A stretch of 64,000 nt of DNA from Cristatella mucedo (GCA_009760855.2 WPIO01000008.1:9221501-9285500); one strand, 5' to 3'. Shown: positions 1 through 25,860, counted from the stretch's first letter. The notes: generated by a model from the letters alone, not told the origin. Numbers and translations are program-made.

Positions 1-634
1 GATCAATTCTACAAAGGAATTAATATTTATTATTCGTAACATTGCTAACACGATTAATCATTTATGCGTAGGCCGATGCAACTTGTAAATATGTTCACTC
101 TATAATCTCCACTGTGTTCTATTCCAAAAAATCCAGTAGGATATACATATGAAATATTCGGCCTAATCAAATTACATAACTAATTTTGGATCCGCAATGT
201 GTAATTGCAAGATGTTAGTTTAGTTTTTGATTATTAAAATAAAAATTTTAATTAGAATAAAAGGCTAATCCTACCAGTATTTTTACTTATGCAAAGGCAT
301 CCTGAGCAAATTTATTAATTCTGCCCATTTATTAATTCTGTCCGGGTTCTTTTCCAGTTCTTTCTCTTTGCAGCCACTGAGAGCTTTAGTAAACTCGCAT
401 GAGCTTTTTAGTCCAACAGTGCTTTCCACATGAATAGTTTGAAATTTATAAACAAGGCACTGTATACGTATATTCTTGATCTTAATGTTTTAGACGAGCT
501 TCTGGGTAGGCATGTGACATAATTTATTCATGTACATTGCAGAATGCGCTTTCTAAATGCGATGTCTCTAAAATTGTGTGCAAAAACATATTTTTCTGCT
601 CTTAAGTAAGTTGTTTTTCACCTTTAATGCTTAG
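1..634. other. Intronic sequence, nothing recognised
   Basis: This stretch precedes the first recognisable exon of the monooxygenase gene and ends in a usable splice acceptor (CTTTAATGCTTAG, closing at 634). It is AT-rich. I found no exon carrying the cysteine-rich segment that should come just before in the DBH/MOXD1 family, so it is read as intron. Confidence 0.4.
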
Positions 635-14097
<13,463 letters not shown>

Positions 14098-14250
14098 CCG
14101 GTTGAAAATAATCATTTTTATCAGAATGGCGTTTCATTAACCTCTGTACGATCGGGAATGCTTCATTATCTACGAAAGCACTTATTTGGACCTTCTCGAA
14201 TTAATCACGACGTATCTACTAGAATGAAGAGCATTTTAGTTGCACCTTAA

Positions 14251-14251
14251 G

Positions 14252-14299
<48 letters not shown>

Positions 14300-14363
14300 G
14301 TGTGTGTGTGTGTGTGTGCGTGCGTGCGTGCGTGTGTGTTTGTATGAGTGAGTCTGTGTGTGT
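14251..14363. repeat. (TA)n / (TG)n / (CGTG)n compound microsatellite
   Basis: TA, then TG with GCGTGCGTGCG interruptions. It lies about 150 bp downstream of the last monooxygenase exon. Confidence 0.95.
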
Positions 14364-15169
14364 ATTGTCATGTACTTGAAAACGATCTTTAATGCAAGGC
14401 ATCAACTGATTAGTCACTACATAGACTATTCAAAAAAGTATAAGGATGCAAAATACGTATTCCATTAACAGGATAATGCTGTTAGAAACATGCTTGGCTT
14501 TAGGACTCTTTTTAAATGCTGGGTTTAATGAATTCGGTATTGAAAACCTTGCTTTAGAAGCATCGGTGCTGGAGTTATGGGTCTCCAAAGGATTTTAGTT
14601 AGCCTATGGGAACAGCTGAATATGTAAGAGACAAGGAGCTGGTGGTGCGAGGGAAAGACAGAAGACCAATTAAAGATACTTATCCTAGACTAATTTAACA
14701 GAGAAACCTTCAATTGAATCATAATGCATCGTATTCATTACATTTTTATTAGAGTTACTACAGATTTATTAGATGTTATTTAGTGCTACAGTAGCAAAAT
14801 CCCTAAAGAATTTGGCTTCAACCAGAAGAAACCAGAAGCGAGCTATTGCAGAGCATGATTATTTGCAAAGAAATAATCAAAAATTTCTGATGGGATGCCT
14901 TGGACACATGGGCCAGCAAGTTTTTGATAACCTTATGAACAGTAGCTCCATACCTATTCTACGCTTGTGCCTCAATTAAATGTGAAGCTATAATTGATCA
15001 TTGAAATGTTGATATATTGTGGTGTACGAATTTTACTTTTGAGCATGACAGCAGAATGCTGACAATATTGACTTCACTATCAGGAGAATCGGTTATTTAA
15101 TTTCACTGCTGCAATCTGTATAAATTGAATTATTATAGTCCTGAAATGGCATGAGCCAGAAGCCATAAT
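14364..15169. other. Intergenic, nothing recognised
   Basis: AT-rich. A 68-codon open frame at 14773-14979 has no family resemblance. Confidence 0.35.
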
Positions 15170-15700
15170 AATAATAACAATAATAATTCACTTGATAAAG
15201 CGCCCTCAGAGAACTTGATCTCTCTCTCTAGGCGCTTTACATTTGCTGTAAAGTGAAATGCAATGGAATGGTAAGTAAAACCATGCTTGAAAAACAAACG
15301 AAATGAATAATATGGTTAGGGGTGACATGCACAGGGTCAGCATGCAAATGTGGTTAGTGGCAGCAGGCACAGTGTCAGCACGCATAAGCACATCAAGGAC
15401 GAATCACAGGGACCCACTAAATGCTGTCCTAAATAGTTGTGTTTTCAAGTTCCTTTTAAATGTAGTCAAGTCAGGGGATGTTCTGACACAAGTCAGGAGG
15501 GAGTTCTAGGCTTTGGGAGCATACGAACTGAATGCACGGTCTCCAAAGGATTTGAGGTTTATACGAGGTACTTGTAGACTGTTGGATTCTGAAAAGTGGG
15601 TGGTACGACGCTTGACCTGGTTGAGGAGTAGATCTGGGAGATAGGCTGGAGCCAAAGAATGATGTGACCTAAAAGTAGGCTGTATAAGGATCTTGTTAGG
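15170..15700 (-). mobile_element. L2 LINE 3' end, antisense
   Basis: The plus strand begins with the reverse complement of the L2 tail: AAT-type repeats, then AAAGCGCCCTCAGAGAAC, then CTCTCTCTAGGCGCTTTAC. It continues through the 3' UTR and last coding residues (complement of the TFKRNLK.YLFR block at 15420-15470). 5'-truncated and broken. Confidence 0.9.
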
Positions 15701-18700
15701 TTGACCTATTGCTAAGATCCATATTTATCTATTTATTGAATATGTTGAATGTTTAATAATATTGAATGTTCGTGCGATGATAGCGTTTCTTAGTGCTGCC
15801 TCTTGGTTATAGCTTGGAGTTCTCAAGTTTAGCTGCAAACGACAGTCCAATGCCTGCTGTCATTTATATCATATCTCCTAAAATAATGATCCGATAACCT
15901 TAAAACTTTGGAATATATGAATTAGATTTTTGAAAACTAGGGTGCCATATATTTTTTGGAAGCGAAAGTTTTCTCTGATTTAATACTAGTTTAAAGCAGT
16001 TTTCCTTTTTAATCCACATCAGTGCCAGGCGCTAAGCTTTATTTACAAATTATGTGACATCCGGGTAAAACCCAGGGCCGAGTGGGCTATAAGACTGTTT
16101 TGATGCGACTGCGCTCTACAGGACTCGATACTCAACACCACTGCTTAATATTTTCTTACCAAGCAGATACAATTATTCCAGCCCACTATGGAGAATGGGA
16201 ACTGTCCAACTCTAATTAAAAGGACAATGGAGGAAGAAGGAAGCACCGTACCTGCATAACTGTCCCACACCTTGAGGCTCAGTTAAAGTTTATCGGAGCT
16301 TAAGTTAACTACCTCGACGTTAGGAAATCGCTGCTACGACCAAACAATTATTATTTAATCCCTATAGTGTTACTCCTGCTTGCAGAAGAAGCAGATAGAT
16401 TTCTATTAACCCTGTTGTTGTTGCTCAGAAGCCTCTCCAATAGGATGCTTTGCTACGTTAGCCATTTAGCCATGCTTCTAGTTTCACCAGGCGATGTGTT
16501 CCCGGAGAAAAATAACTGGGGAAAGAATGATGAAAAAAGATGAGTGATAGAAATCTTGTCTAGGGATTCAGAGTCCAGCCAGCGATAATTGACCTCTTTT
16601 CCCGGGACTTTCAGTCGACGCTTCAATCGAGTTTCGGCAGGTTTTCATCACGTTTCATTTACGACTCATAGTACCTGTTGCAATTAAATAATACTTTTCG
16701 GCACTTTACAGATTTAAAGTGATCCCAAACACACAACGTGAATGAGGAACCTCGGTCTTGTTACTATCACTATAGGTCAAATAATGAATAATGTTTCAGC
16801 TGATTGATGCTGCTGATGCCATTGACCCCTGACCAGTCCGTCTCTCCAAATTATAGTACAGCTCTAATGTATCTGTATATTTCGCCTCTGAAGCTCTTTG
16901 TAGACCATCTTTCTAGTTACAGATCAACCCCACCGTCACTTAGCTAGAATTTCCAAGACCGTATAGACAAACAAATTGGAAAACTCGTTACAAAACTTTA
17001 AATGTCGTACGGTGTTGGAATTCGAATGTCTCGTCAATGATGGTGAATTGAAACAAAGCCGGGCTCAAACGAGCGTGGCAAAAGAGTACATAATCATTTG
17101 ACAGGCCCTCTAACCTCCAAAGTGAATTTATTTTCTCAGAGAGAGAGAAAGAAGCGAGAACACCCGCCTTGAAGCTTTTACGTACCCTTTAATCGGCGTT
17201 CTATACAGCCAAGTCACCTTACAATGAATGCCAAGCCTGCTAGCGACATAGCGGTGCTGGCATGGCTGAAGCGAACCGGGGCAAGCTTAGCCGTTGTGCA
17301 GACGATGACCAGCAACTCACGAGGCGCTTGGGCCTGCCTCAGCAGGCGCGATCATAAAGGAATGTAAAATCATCTTTTGGCCGCTCTTAATTTGCCTACC
17401 GCCTCAAAAGCATCCGTTACTGTGACAGGCTGGACATAAAGAGTGGGATCCACCAAGAATTGTCAGCGATCCACTCGCCACCTACACGACGAGTTCGTCG
17501 TGCTCGCAGGTAACGATCACACGTAACGATCCGCATTGCATCCGCTCGTCTAGCCATCCGTGCGAGAGAGTTTAGCAGTGCCTTCGAAATAAAAAGTTAG
17601 GTAAATATGTTCTTTTCTTTGCAGACCACTGCGGTCATATCGTCAGCGATTCCAGCCAAATCCGGAATGTCAAGAATAACAGCGTCGATATACTCGAATA
17701 TTATGCTCGTGCTCGTCTACTTCTTTTGCATCCTGTCAGCAAGCGTTTAATTTGTGTCTGCCTCTTCTTATAGTAATTGAATCAACCATTTATTTCCTTA
17801 GCTTGTGATGCTTGTCGGGCTGATATAGTAGTATTTTTACTTGCCCCATTCTTTCGCTTGTAACGTATTCGCCCGCCATTGGATGAAGGGCAATCGAAAA
17901 CATAAACATGCATGCACTTGGATATCGCATGCGCCTTCGTCAAGCGAGAAGCAGTGAAACGAACGTAATTGGATGGCTATGAGAAGCTCAGAAATCGCAC
18001 TTCCACAACAGGGCCGAATTGTTCACGGCATCAACATTGCCGGATGTACGACAAAAATCAGCAGACGTGCTCCTTAGAGCTTCGTGTTCCAGTTGGAGAA
18101 CGAGGTTCTTGTCATCTGGATGTGGTGAAGGAGTGAATCGTCCTTATTTCGCAGCACTGGTGCTACAAGCAGCAGAGCCAATCAGTAAAAGAATTGTTTG
18201 CTTTCGATTTCTTAATATCCTCCGTAGTTTAGTCGACTTGAACGAGCTCAGATGAATCGTATTTTTCGCCTCATTTTGCCTCATGGTGCGGAAAAGTTAC
18301 GATGGCACGCGGAAATTAAAGCGGACGTGCTATAAGCGGCTTCTTTCATCTTAGCTCAAATAGTTTTGTCTGCGTATGAAGAAAAAATGACTACGGGAAC
18401 CACCGATTCATCGCGATGTCCATGTTGGCATGACGGAATACATTTCGTATTTTTGCGCCCTCTGTAAATAGTAGCGCTCTTGTAATACGCCCTGTGTATC
18501 GCCCTAAAGAAGCTTCATCTCTATTCATGAAATTTACGCAGGCAGCGTAACGGTTTCGCTCGAGAGGGAAGATTCTAATCTTTCTGCGGTCATTTTGCAT
18601 GCACCTACGGGCATAGCTTCAGGCCCTCCAAATGCGGGCATGGTATTCTTGTAGATGTTGCTTTTTAAAACAAGTCTTCTCAGATATAATTTATCGGTTT

Positions 18701-20394
18701 CTATTCCGACTTGAGATTGAACCATTTTCGGAAATACTAAACAACCCTTATTTTTCTATGCTTCTTCAGCACGCATAATTGAAGGCTGCCTCTAGAGAAG
18801 GCTGCCGTATCTGTTCGAAATAAGGGAAGTAGTTTTGCCGTACAGCAGAGACTTACAGTGGTTGACGAGTGGTACGCCTTTAATGCACGGCTCAATGTAA
18901 AGTCCTAACAGGAAGACGCCAGGCTTAGCTGGATGTTAACGAAGGAGTTTCTTCCGGTGCTCCTTTGACCATAAGAACTTTTTTTAAAGGCTCACTCGGC
19001 ACGCTGCCTAACAGCGATGATCAGCGGGTAATAAACGGATCCATGGATGCTGGAATTCAACCGGGCTCGTCTTGGCCGGACCAGCGGGAAACCAGAATGC
19101 TGCGAAACGACCGCTATCTAAAGAGCATTTGGCATCCTTCAAAATACCGGCAGCTTCTCCCTGGATTACAGTTATCGTTACAGGTGGATAGCCGACGGGC
19201 TCAAGAATTTGTGCGAGTGCGAGCTAGCGACCGAGGCGAGAGCGTGAAGCGGACGAGAGCAGCTCTCCGATACGTTATCACAAGATCTATGCGTAGGTAG
19301 GAATTATACGTGCCTCGCCGCTTCATATGCATTAGCGATATGCAGTCACCCTCGCACGCTTCTCCTGAGTTCCCGATGAATTAACACGTTTTCCTCTAAA
19401 GATTTCTGCTCACCTCAGTGGCATTTTTTTCGTGCAAAGTAACCAGCGGAACGATACTTAGCTGACGTGGCCTCTGCGTGACGGCTTTGAGACGTACGTA
19501 GCCGATGTGATTTCTGGGTGCAGACACAATTAAGCTCACAGATTACTAACTCAGCAACTACTTACTTTCTTGGGGTTATAAAGGATGCGCGAGAGCGGCA
19601 CGGTGCCTTCGTTGTGCGAATATCCGGTCTCGGTCAAATTACATAAGAGCTCTTCGTATGCTTTTTTGGGCGGTAAGATTCTTGATTCTATGAGTCGTAA
19701 ACACGCTGCCAGCAAGGTTCGTCAAGAAGGTTGTATTAAAATAAAGCAAGTCAAGCGGCTGGCGCACGTGCGCACGTTGTCTTGGACTTTCTTTCCAAAG
19801 ACGGAGGTTCGACTTTATTTTATTTTCTCTATAGCGAGCGTCCTTAGCAAGCCTCGTAAAATCTTTAAAACTACAACTACCACTTTAAAACAATTAAAAT
19901 AAATAACGGCTCCTCTACAGAGCTACCTTGAACTGGTGCACGGGTTGCCGGTCCCTCGAGCTCCCTATTTTAGCCTCGCGGAATAAAGCGGCCGCTTGCT
20001 CAGATAAAGCACTTTGCAGCTGCGAGCAGAAGGTGCCTCGCGAAATGCTGCCGGAGGCAGCCTCTGCCCGGACGTGCCTCGCGGAAGCGGTGGTTGCCTA
20101 GACGTTACCGCCGCGCTCTGGGCGTCGCTAAGGGGTTTTTCGCCTGCGAGCGGCCGCCTGCAGGACGACTTCCGATGAGAGGTTGGCCCAAGCCCTGAGT
20201 GTCCACCCTCTTACCTGAGGCCTGACTCTTAATCTGTCCAACCCGACCCAGCATACTTGACCGCAGACGACTCAATCTAACCCGCACTACTATGCGTCGT
20301 GTACTTTCGCCTGGCCAGGCTCTTCTTTTTGCACACCTAAGCAGCTCCGAACCTGTCGGCAGGTAGCACCTAGCCGAGCTCTACATTTATTATG
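15701..20394. other. Unassigned 4.7-kb region
   Basis: No exon chain, known repeat or RNA gene recognised on either strand. It becomes more GC-rich after about 17 kb. Several short open frames (18019-18255, 18965-19300 and 19585-19902 on +; 18391-18600 and 18534-18725 on -) lack family features or consistent splice signals. It may hold old transposon remains or distal parts of a gene I cannot see. One isolated unit of the 25.9-kb minisatellite lies at 20322-20385. Confidence 0.4.
20322..20385. repeat. Isolated unit of the 25.9-kb minisatellite
   Basis: Contains GCACACCTAAGCAGCTCCGA, CCTGTCGGCAGGTAGCACC and AGCCGAGCTCT in the order seen in each unit of the array at 25.86-26.38 kb, over 5 kb away. 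Confidence 0.7.
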
Positions 20395-20470
20395 AATAAT
20401 AATAATACACTTAATAAAGCGCCCTCGGAGAACTCAATCTCTTTCTAGGCACTTCACATTTGCCACGTTA
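20395..20470 (-). mobile_element. L2 LINE 3' tail
   Basis: AAT repeats, then AAAGCGCCCTCGGAGAAC, then TCTTTCTAGGCACTTCAC: the reverse complement of the L2 3' terminal hairpin. It joins directly to the antisense SINE at 20483. Confidence 0.85.
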
Positions 20471-20482
20471 AATGTCAATATC

Positions 20483-20641
20483 ACCTGATATAATAGCCTC
20501 CTCATTTGTATAGTGGCGGAATAGCTGTTATGCGCCTGTAGCCACAGATTGCACTAGACTATAAAGGATCGCCCACTGCAGGACTCGAACCCGCGACCAG
20601 GGCTGTGAAGACCCTTTACCTTACCTCCTGAGCTTTGACCC
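20483..20641 (-). repeat. tRNA-derived SINE (family 1), antisense
   Basis: The reverse strand carries the A-box-like AAAGCTCAGGAGGTAAGG and the B box GGGTTCGAGTCC, followed by the body ending AATGAGGAGGCTATTATATC. The L2 tail that follows in the same orientation may be a chimera or a nested insertion. Confidence 0.8.
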
Positions 20642-21184
20642 AGGTCTCTGCAGCATTTGCAGCTCTGCGTGGGCACTCCTCAGATATGCTACTCAAAAAC
20701 AGGACGTGTTTAGCATAAGGTGTGATGCCGCCATTAGTCAATACCTATCGGCGAGCCTTCGTCGACGGGTCAGTAAAAAGCTCCCTGCACCCTGCGTTCG
20801 TAATATAAGCAGCTCGGCTATCAAACCCACGACTTGTAAGTTTAAAGCGCTGGTGAGCACTCGTTGTGGTACTCCCCGTGCCTCAGAATTTTGTGAAAAG
20901 TCGACCGTCGGGGGTTATTATCTTTCAATTTGAATTCGTAAGAGTACCATCTGCCGGGCCGGCTACATGCCGACCCAAATGCAATCAGCTTACTCGGCGT
21001 CACTCAGTAATAATAAATGGCCTCCTAAATTCTGCTTCCTAATTGCCGCCCGATAAAAACCAAGGGTTATTAATCAACGATCGAGCTGTCTAGAAGAAGC
21101 AAGATGCATTTCTGCTGACCGAGTTGTGAATGACGCCCTGCTCTGGTAGCTGCATATCTGAGACCACCACATACGCCTTAATGA
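20642..21184. other. Intergenic, nothing recognised
   Basis: A 75-codon frame at 20706-20933 has no recognised similarity. No repeats identified. Confidence 0.35.
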
Positions 21185-21665
21185 TAACAATAATAATGAT
21201 AATACATATGTTATAGCGCCCTCAGAGAACTCAATCTCTTTCTAGGCCCTTTGCATTTGCTGCAAAAGAAGCATGATAGAATGGTTAGTGATAGCATGCT
21301 CAATAATAACAAGCGTAACAAAGTTAGAGATGATATGCACAGGGTCAGCATGCAAATATAGTTCCTGGCAGCATGCACAGTGGCAGTATGCATATGCACT
21401 CAGATGACGAATCACATGAACCCACTAAATGCTGTAATCAATATGTGTTATTCGTTTCTGTATAAATGAACTCAAGTCTGAGATGTTGTGACACAAGTTG
21501 GAATAACTGTTCCAGGCTCTTATAGCTCATAAACAAGAGGTGCAGTCTCCGAAAGAACTGGAGGTTTGTACGAGGCATTGGTAAACGATTAGATTTCAAA
21601 AAGCGGGTGGTACGATGCTTAGCCCGGTAATGGAGTAGATTTAGTAGGCAGACTGGAGAAAAAGA
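21185..21665 (-). mobile_element. L2 LINE 3' end, antisense
   Basis: Reverse complement of the L2 3' tail (GCGCCCTCAGAGAACTCAAT) and 3' UTR (GCACAGGGTCAGCATGCAAA), running into the terminal coding part. It stands head-to-head with the L2 at 21890. Confidence 0.88.
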
Positions 21666-21853
21666 ATTGTACCCAGGCTAGGTGTGGTTGGCTGGGACGT
21701 TACGACTGCAATGAGATGAGGGTCAACGGCTAGGCTGGGATCTGACCTATGGACACGACCGGATGTGTAGTGACGAGAGATTACCGTGACTCTTAGGTAA
21801 AGGAAGCTGGCTGACTAAGTCGTGGTGTTGGAGGCTACTGGCCTCTCCGAGTT

Positions 21854-23482
21854 ATGCATCTGGATGGGTGTATGCGTGCTCCGACGATGCAGCCACTAAG
21901 GCAGGTCACTAGTGATGTAGTCCTAAAGCTCGTATCTCAATCAAAGAAGACAACAAGTCCACTGGACCCTATTCCCACTGTCCTGCTCCTACGTTGCATT
22001 GATCTGCTGCTGCCATGCATAACCAACATCATTAATATGTCATTAGCCTCAGGTCAGGTCCCAGCACCTTTCAAAAAAGCTGTAGTCAGGCCACTTCTCA
22101 AGAAAGCTACACTAGACCAAGAGAACTTAAGCAACTACCACCCAGTCTCCCTTCTACCATTCCTATCAAAGACACTGGAACGGGTCGTGGCAGACCAGCT
22201 GAACTCGTATATCGAAACCTCACACCTTGCTAGTAAGTTCCAGTCTGGCTTTAGAGCTAATCACTCCACAGAGTCAGCATTGCTTCGGGTAAACAACGAC
22301 CTACTTAGGAATGCAGACATGGGTAGAGTGTCTCTTCTTGTTTTGCTCGATCTTTCGGCAGCTTTTGATACCATCGATCACAAAGTACTTCTAGAGCGCC
22401 TGTCATCTCGCCTGGGCATCACTGGCACTGCTCTGCAGTGGTTCAGGTCCTATCTCAGTGGGAGACTCCAGAGTGTTGACGTGAATGGACAAAGATCATC
22501 TGAAGTACCTCTAAAATATGGAGTACCTCAGGGCTCTGTGCTAGGTTCGGTCCTTTTCACCGTTTATACTCTCCCTCTCGCTGATGTGATTGCCAAGCAC
22601 AATCTAGGCTTTCACTTCTATGTGGATGACACTCAGTTGTACCTTTGCTTTGATCCCTCCCAGCCTTCGAGCACCTCAAATTCTCTAAACTCACTAGCTG
22701 CATGCATTGATGACATCCGATCATGGATGGCAGCAAATTTTCTAAAACTAAACGATGATAAAACTAACTTACTAGTTATGGGCAAACCTAGTGTTATTCA
22801 GAAATTGGAAAGGCTGACTTTCAAAATTGGCTCTGCCAGCATATCTCCAGTTGCATCAGCTCGAAATCTAGGTGTCATATTCCAAAGCGACCTCTCGTTA
22901 GACGACCACATCAGCTCCACAGTCAAATCAGCCTATTTTCAGCTTCATAAAATTGCTAAAATTAGGGCTTGTTTAGATAAGGTTACCACGTCCAAGTTGG
23001 TCCATGCATTCGTGACATCTCGTCTCGACTTCTGCAACTCACTGCTTACTGGCCTACCAGCATGTGCGATCAGGCGATTGCAGCTGGTGCAAAACTCTGC
23101 AGCTAGGCTTGTCTGTCGTGAGCGTCGCAGTTGCCACGTTACTCCACTTCTCGCCGACCTGCACTGGTTACCAGTCAAGCAACGGATTGACTTCAAGGTT
23201 TTGTCGCTCACTTTTAGGTCTCTTCATTCTATGGCTCCAGCCTATCTTTCAGATATACTACCCCATCAGGCAAAGCATCGTACCACTCGCTTTTCGGAAT
23301 CCAACAGTCTAGAAATACCTCGTACAAACCTTAAATCCTTTGGAGACCGTGCATTTAGCTCGTATGCTCCCACAGCCTGGAACTCCCTCCCGACCTGCAT
23401 CAGAACATCCCCTGACCTGACCACATTTAAAAGAAACTTAAAAACATACCTATTTAGGACAGCATTTAGTGGGTCCTTGTGA
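21854..23482 (+). CDS. L2 reverse transcriptase (C-terminal ORF2 part)
   Basis: 542 codons open from ATG at 21854; real L2 text starts about residue 13 (RQVTSDVVLKLVSQSKK). RT domain order: LDPIPT block (residues ~36-41), NYHPVSLLPFLSKTLER (~95-111), FQSGFRANHSTESAL (~130-144), motif A LLDLSAAFDTIDH (~165-177), motif B YGVPQGSVLG (~222-231), motif C FHFYVDDTQLY (~250-260). A thumb/C-terminal region follows with ARNLGVIFQSDL, LVHAFVTSRLDFCNSLL and LADLHWLPVKQRI, typical of L2. The catalytic aspartates are present. The 5' endonuclease is absent. The ATG lies in flanking sequence and is probably not a native start. Confidence 0.9.
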   Translation: MHLDGCMRAPTMQPLRQVTSDVVLKLVSQSKKTTSPLDPIPTVLLLRCIDLLLPCITNIINMSLASGQVPAPFKKAVVRPLLKKATLDQENLSNYHPVSLLPFLSKTLERVVADQLNSYIETSHLASKFQSGFRANHSTESALLRVNNDLLRNADMGRVSLLVLLDLSAAFDTIDHKVLLERLSSRLGITGTALQWFRSYLSGRLQSVDVNGQRSSEVPLKYGVPQGSVLGSVLFTVYTLPLADVIAKHNLGFHFYVDDTQLYLCFDPSQPSSTSNSLNSLAACIDDIRSWMAANFLKLNDDKTNLLVMGKPSVIQKLERLTFKIGSASISPVASARNLGVIFQSDLSLDDHISSTVKSAYFQLHKIAKIRACLDKVTTSKLVHAFVTSRLDFCNSLLTGLPACAIRRLQLVQNSAARLVCRERRSCHVTPLLADLHWLPVKQRIDFKVLSLTFRSLHSMAPAYLSDILPHQAKHRTTRFSESNSLEIPRTNLKSFGDRAFSSYAPTAWNSLPTCIRTSPDLTTFKRNLKTYLFRTAFSGSL

Positions 23483-23720
23483 TTCGTCCTCGATGTGCTT
23501 ATGCGTGCTGACACTGTTCATGCTGCCACTAACCACATTTGCATGCTGACCCAGTGCATGTAACCCCTAACCATGTTATTCATTTTGTTTGTTTTTCAAG
23601 CATGATTTTACTTACTATTCTATTGCGTATCACTTTGCAGCAAATGTAAAGCGCCTAGAAAGAGATTAAGTTCTCTGAGGGCGCTTTATCAAGTCCAATA
23701 TTATTATTATTATTAAGGCT
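21890..23720 (+). mobile_element. L2 LINE, 5'-truncated, with open RT frame
   Basis: A 5'-truncated L2 (CR1/L2 clade) non-LTR retrotransposon. The RT coding part is uninterrupted to TGA near 23482. It is followed by a 3' UTR, the terminal hairpin (AAAGCGCCTAG..GGGCGCTTTA) and an (ATT)n tail. The endonuclease domain is missing, so it is dead as inserted, but the clean frame suggests a recent arrival compared with the other copies here. Confidence 0.92.
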
Positions 23721-24189
23721 ACGATTGCCCAAGGCCCGATTGGAGCTAGATAGCACACTCGTTGTTGTGGCTTTTACATTCCCCGTCCCCATGCACAGTC
23801 TGTCCATCCCCTAAAAAAGGCGCTGTGTTAAGTGCAGGCTTGAACGCAGCTTTCAAAGGTCTGATTCTGGTGCCGGTCTAGTCAATTTCAAAGAATTCCT
23901 TCAAGTCTGCAAGAGGACGCATGCAAAAGCAAGGGCTTTTTTCCCTCTAGAAGGGAAGTCCTGCTAGTGAGACCCATAATGGATTTATTAGACGATAAAC
24001 CAATTACCGGCCAATTCAGTGAGGTCTCACTACCCAGACATTAACGGCTCTGCCAGCAATTTTTGAGCATAATTGCACACATGCTTGCACATACAGCCAT
24101 CTCCGACTAAAGCAATTGTTGAATCGCAAATTATGACTTTCCTAAAGAAACTTTCAAAGGTTTTAAACTGCATTGTGGCTATCTTAATA
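23721..24189. other. Intergenic, nothing recognised
   Basis: Between two L2 copies. No frame or repeat identified. Confidence 0.35.
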
Positions 24190-25205
24190 AGGTTTAGTAA
24201 CAAGATTTAGTCTTTAGAAGATCATATACCAACTCCACTGTGATATTCACTGGCAGACAAACTTAGCCCAGCCATAACCAACATTTTTAATGCTTCTCTG
24301 GATTAAAGTGCTGTACCCAAGTTGTTCTAATCGGCCATCGTTAGACCGATACTTAAAAAGCCTGGATTAGATGCAGAGGTTCTTGAAAACTATCATCCAG
24401 TTTCCCTTCTTTCATTTCTGTCAAAGATGATTGAAGCAATTGTCGCTAAGCAGCTTGTCACACGCATTGGAAATAATGAATTTTAAGAGACGTTCAATCT
24501 TAGTCCAAGCGTCAGTACTATACCAAAACTTCTCGCCTCCGTATACTTAACCAATCACATCCTTAGCATCAAAGATAGCCGGAATGATACTGCATTAGCC
24601 CTGCTAGATATATTAGCTGCCTTTAACCCTACTGATCACAATATTCTGATCATATTCTAATCAATCTAATCGTATCAAATTTAACGATTGAGAACAACTA
24701 TCGGATCGGCAGACAAAGCAATCGTGTGGTTCAATTTGCACTTGTGCGATTTGAATATCTTTGCTATTCAATCTGCATCGTGTAGGGGTCAGGTCTTATC
24801 CCCGACACGAGTCACCTGCAGAGTCCCACAAGTGTCCATCCTCGGTCCTTTGCTGGTCTCCATTAATACTTTACCTCTGGAAAAAGTGATTTTATTATAT
24901 AGAATAGACTATAATTTGTGTGCTGGCGATGATCAGTGGTACTTCTTATTTTGACCATAGGATTCTGCTGAAACTACTGATATGTCGAACGCCTGCCTTG
25001 TAGACAGCCGATCCTGGATGTCGGCAAATTTACTTATACTAAACGACGAGAAAACTGAACTGTTATTCATAGGAGATCCCAAGTGCGTGACTGGACTAGA
25101 AGGCTTTGCCCTTTCGACCATTTTGCTTTGCAGCAGATGTTAAAGGATTAGACAAAAATTAGGTTCCCTGAGGGCCCTGTAATAAATTTGTTATTGTTAT
25201 TGTTA
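24190..25205 (+). mobile_element. Second L2/CR1-type LINE lineage, decayed
   Basis: Plus-strand pieces read ENYHPVSLLSFLSKMIEAIV near 24390, LLDILAAFNPTDHNIL near 24600, then CAGDDQWYF (the degenerate YADD region) near 24920. The tail GGTTCCCTGAGGGCCCTGTA with (TTATTG)n is at 25160-25205. The sequence is clearly diverged from the 21.9-kb copy, so it belongs to a different L2/CR1 subfamily. Frames are broken. Confidence 0.8.
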
Positions 25206-25254
25206 TCAATAGGCTATGTTGTCCTGCTACCACAACCATGTGCTCGGTATTTAT

Positions 25255-25860
25255 GAGCTGTCTTCCACAGCTGCCTAAATTTTGAAAGCTTTGTTAAGAA
25301 GACTGCTTTCGCAGCTAGCCATCACGTCTGATCTCTGTCTAAAATTAGGATATATCTTCCGTGGTGGTTGGCAATTAGTTAAATTAGTTCAATGGTTCAG
25401 TCTCGGCTAGACTATTGAAATTTCCGTTTGGTTGGGCTTCCGAAAAAAAGCCACTAGACCACTGCCGCTGGTGATGAATATGGCTTCAAGACTAGTTTGC
25501 AAATCCCAAAGATTAACCAAGTGTCTCCTTTGCTGAAAGAGCTAGAATGGATTCCGATTGATCAACGGACACAGAGTAAAGTTCTTCCGCGACCCACAGG
25601 GTCAGCCACGGCTTGGCTCCTTCATACTTAGCTGAGCTGTTGCACCACTTTCAACCTCCTTGTGCCCTCAGGTCCCGTATGGCGAATAAGTTAGCTATTC
25701 AATTCCTCAGCTTAAAGAACGTTGGCAACAGAAGCTTTTACTCTGCAGGTGTGGTATGCTTCCACCTTTATCTTTGTTTCGTGAGACGAAGTCTGTTGGC
25801 TACCGAATGCCTACCAAAAGCCGCTCAGGCTTTGGTAAGCTATACAAAACTCTCGTGCTT
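25255..25860 (+). mobile_element. LINE RT C-terminal fragment
   Basis: The plus strand reads PLLKELEWIPIDQRTQSKVL near 25520 and APSYLAELLHHFQPPCALRS near 25615, the C-terminal part of L2/CR1 reverse transcriptases. It lies downstream of a LINE tail, so it is a separate or rearranged piece of the same lineage. Broken. Confidence 0.75.

Noticed and set aside
541-610. Upstream monooxygenase exon after the TTGCAG at about 541
   Set aside because: None of the three frames gives the expected cysteine-bearing family segment before a donor.
20560-20635. tRNA gene
   Set aside because: A and B boxes are present but belong to a SINE head repeated at several other places. The sequence does not fold into a clean cloverleaf by eye and is followed by the SINE body.
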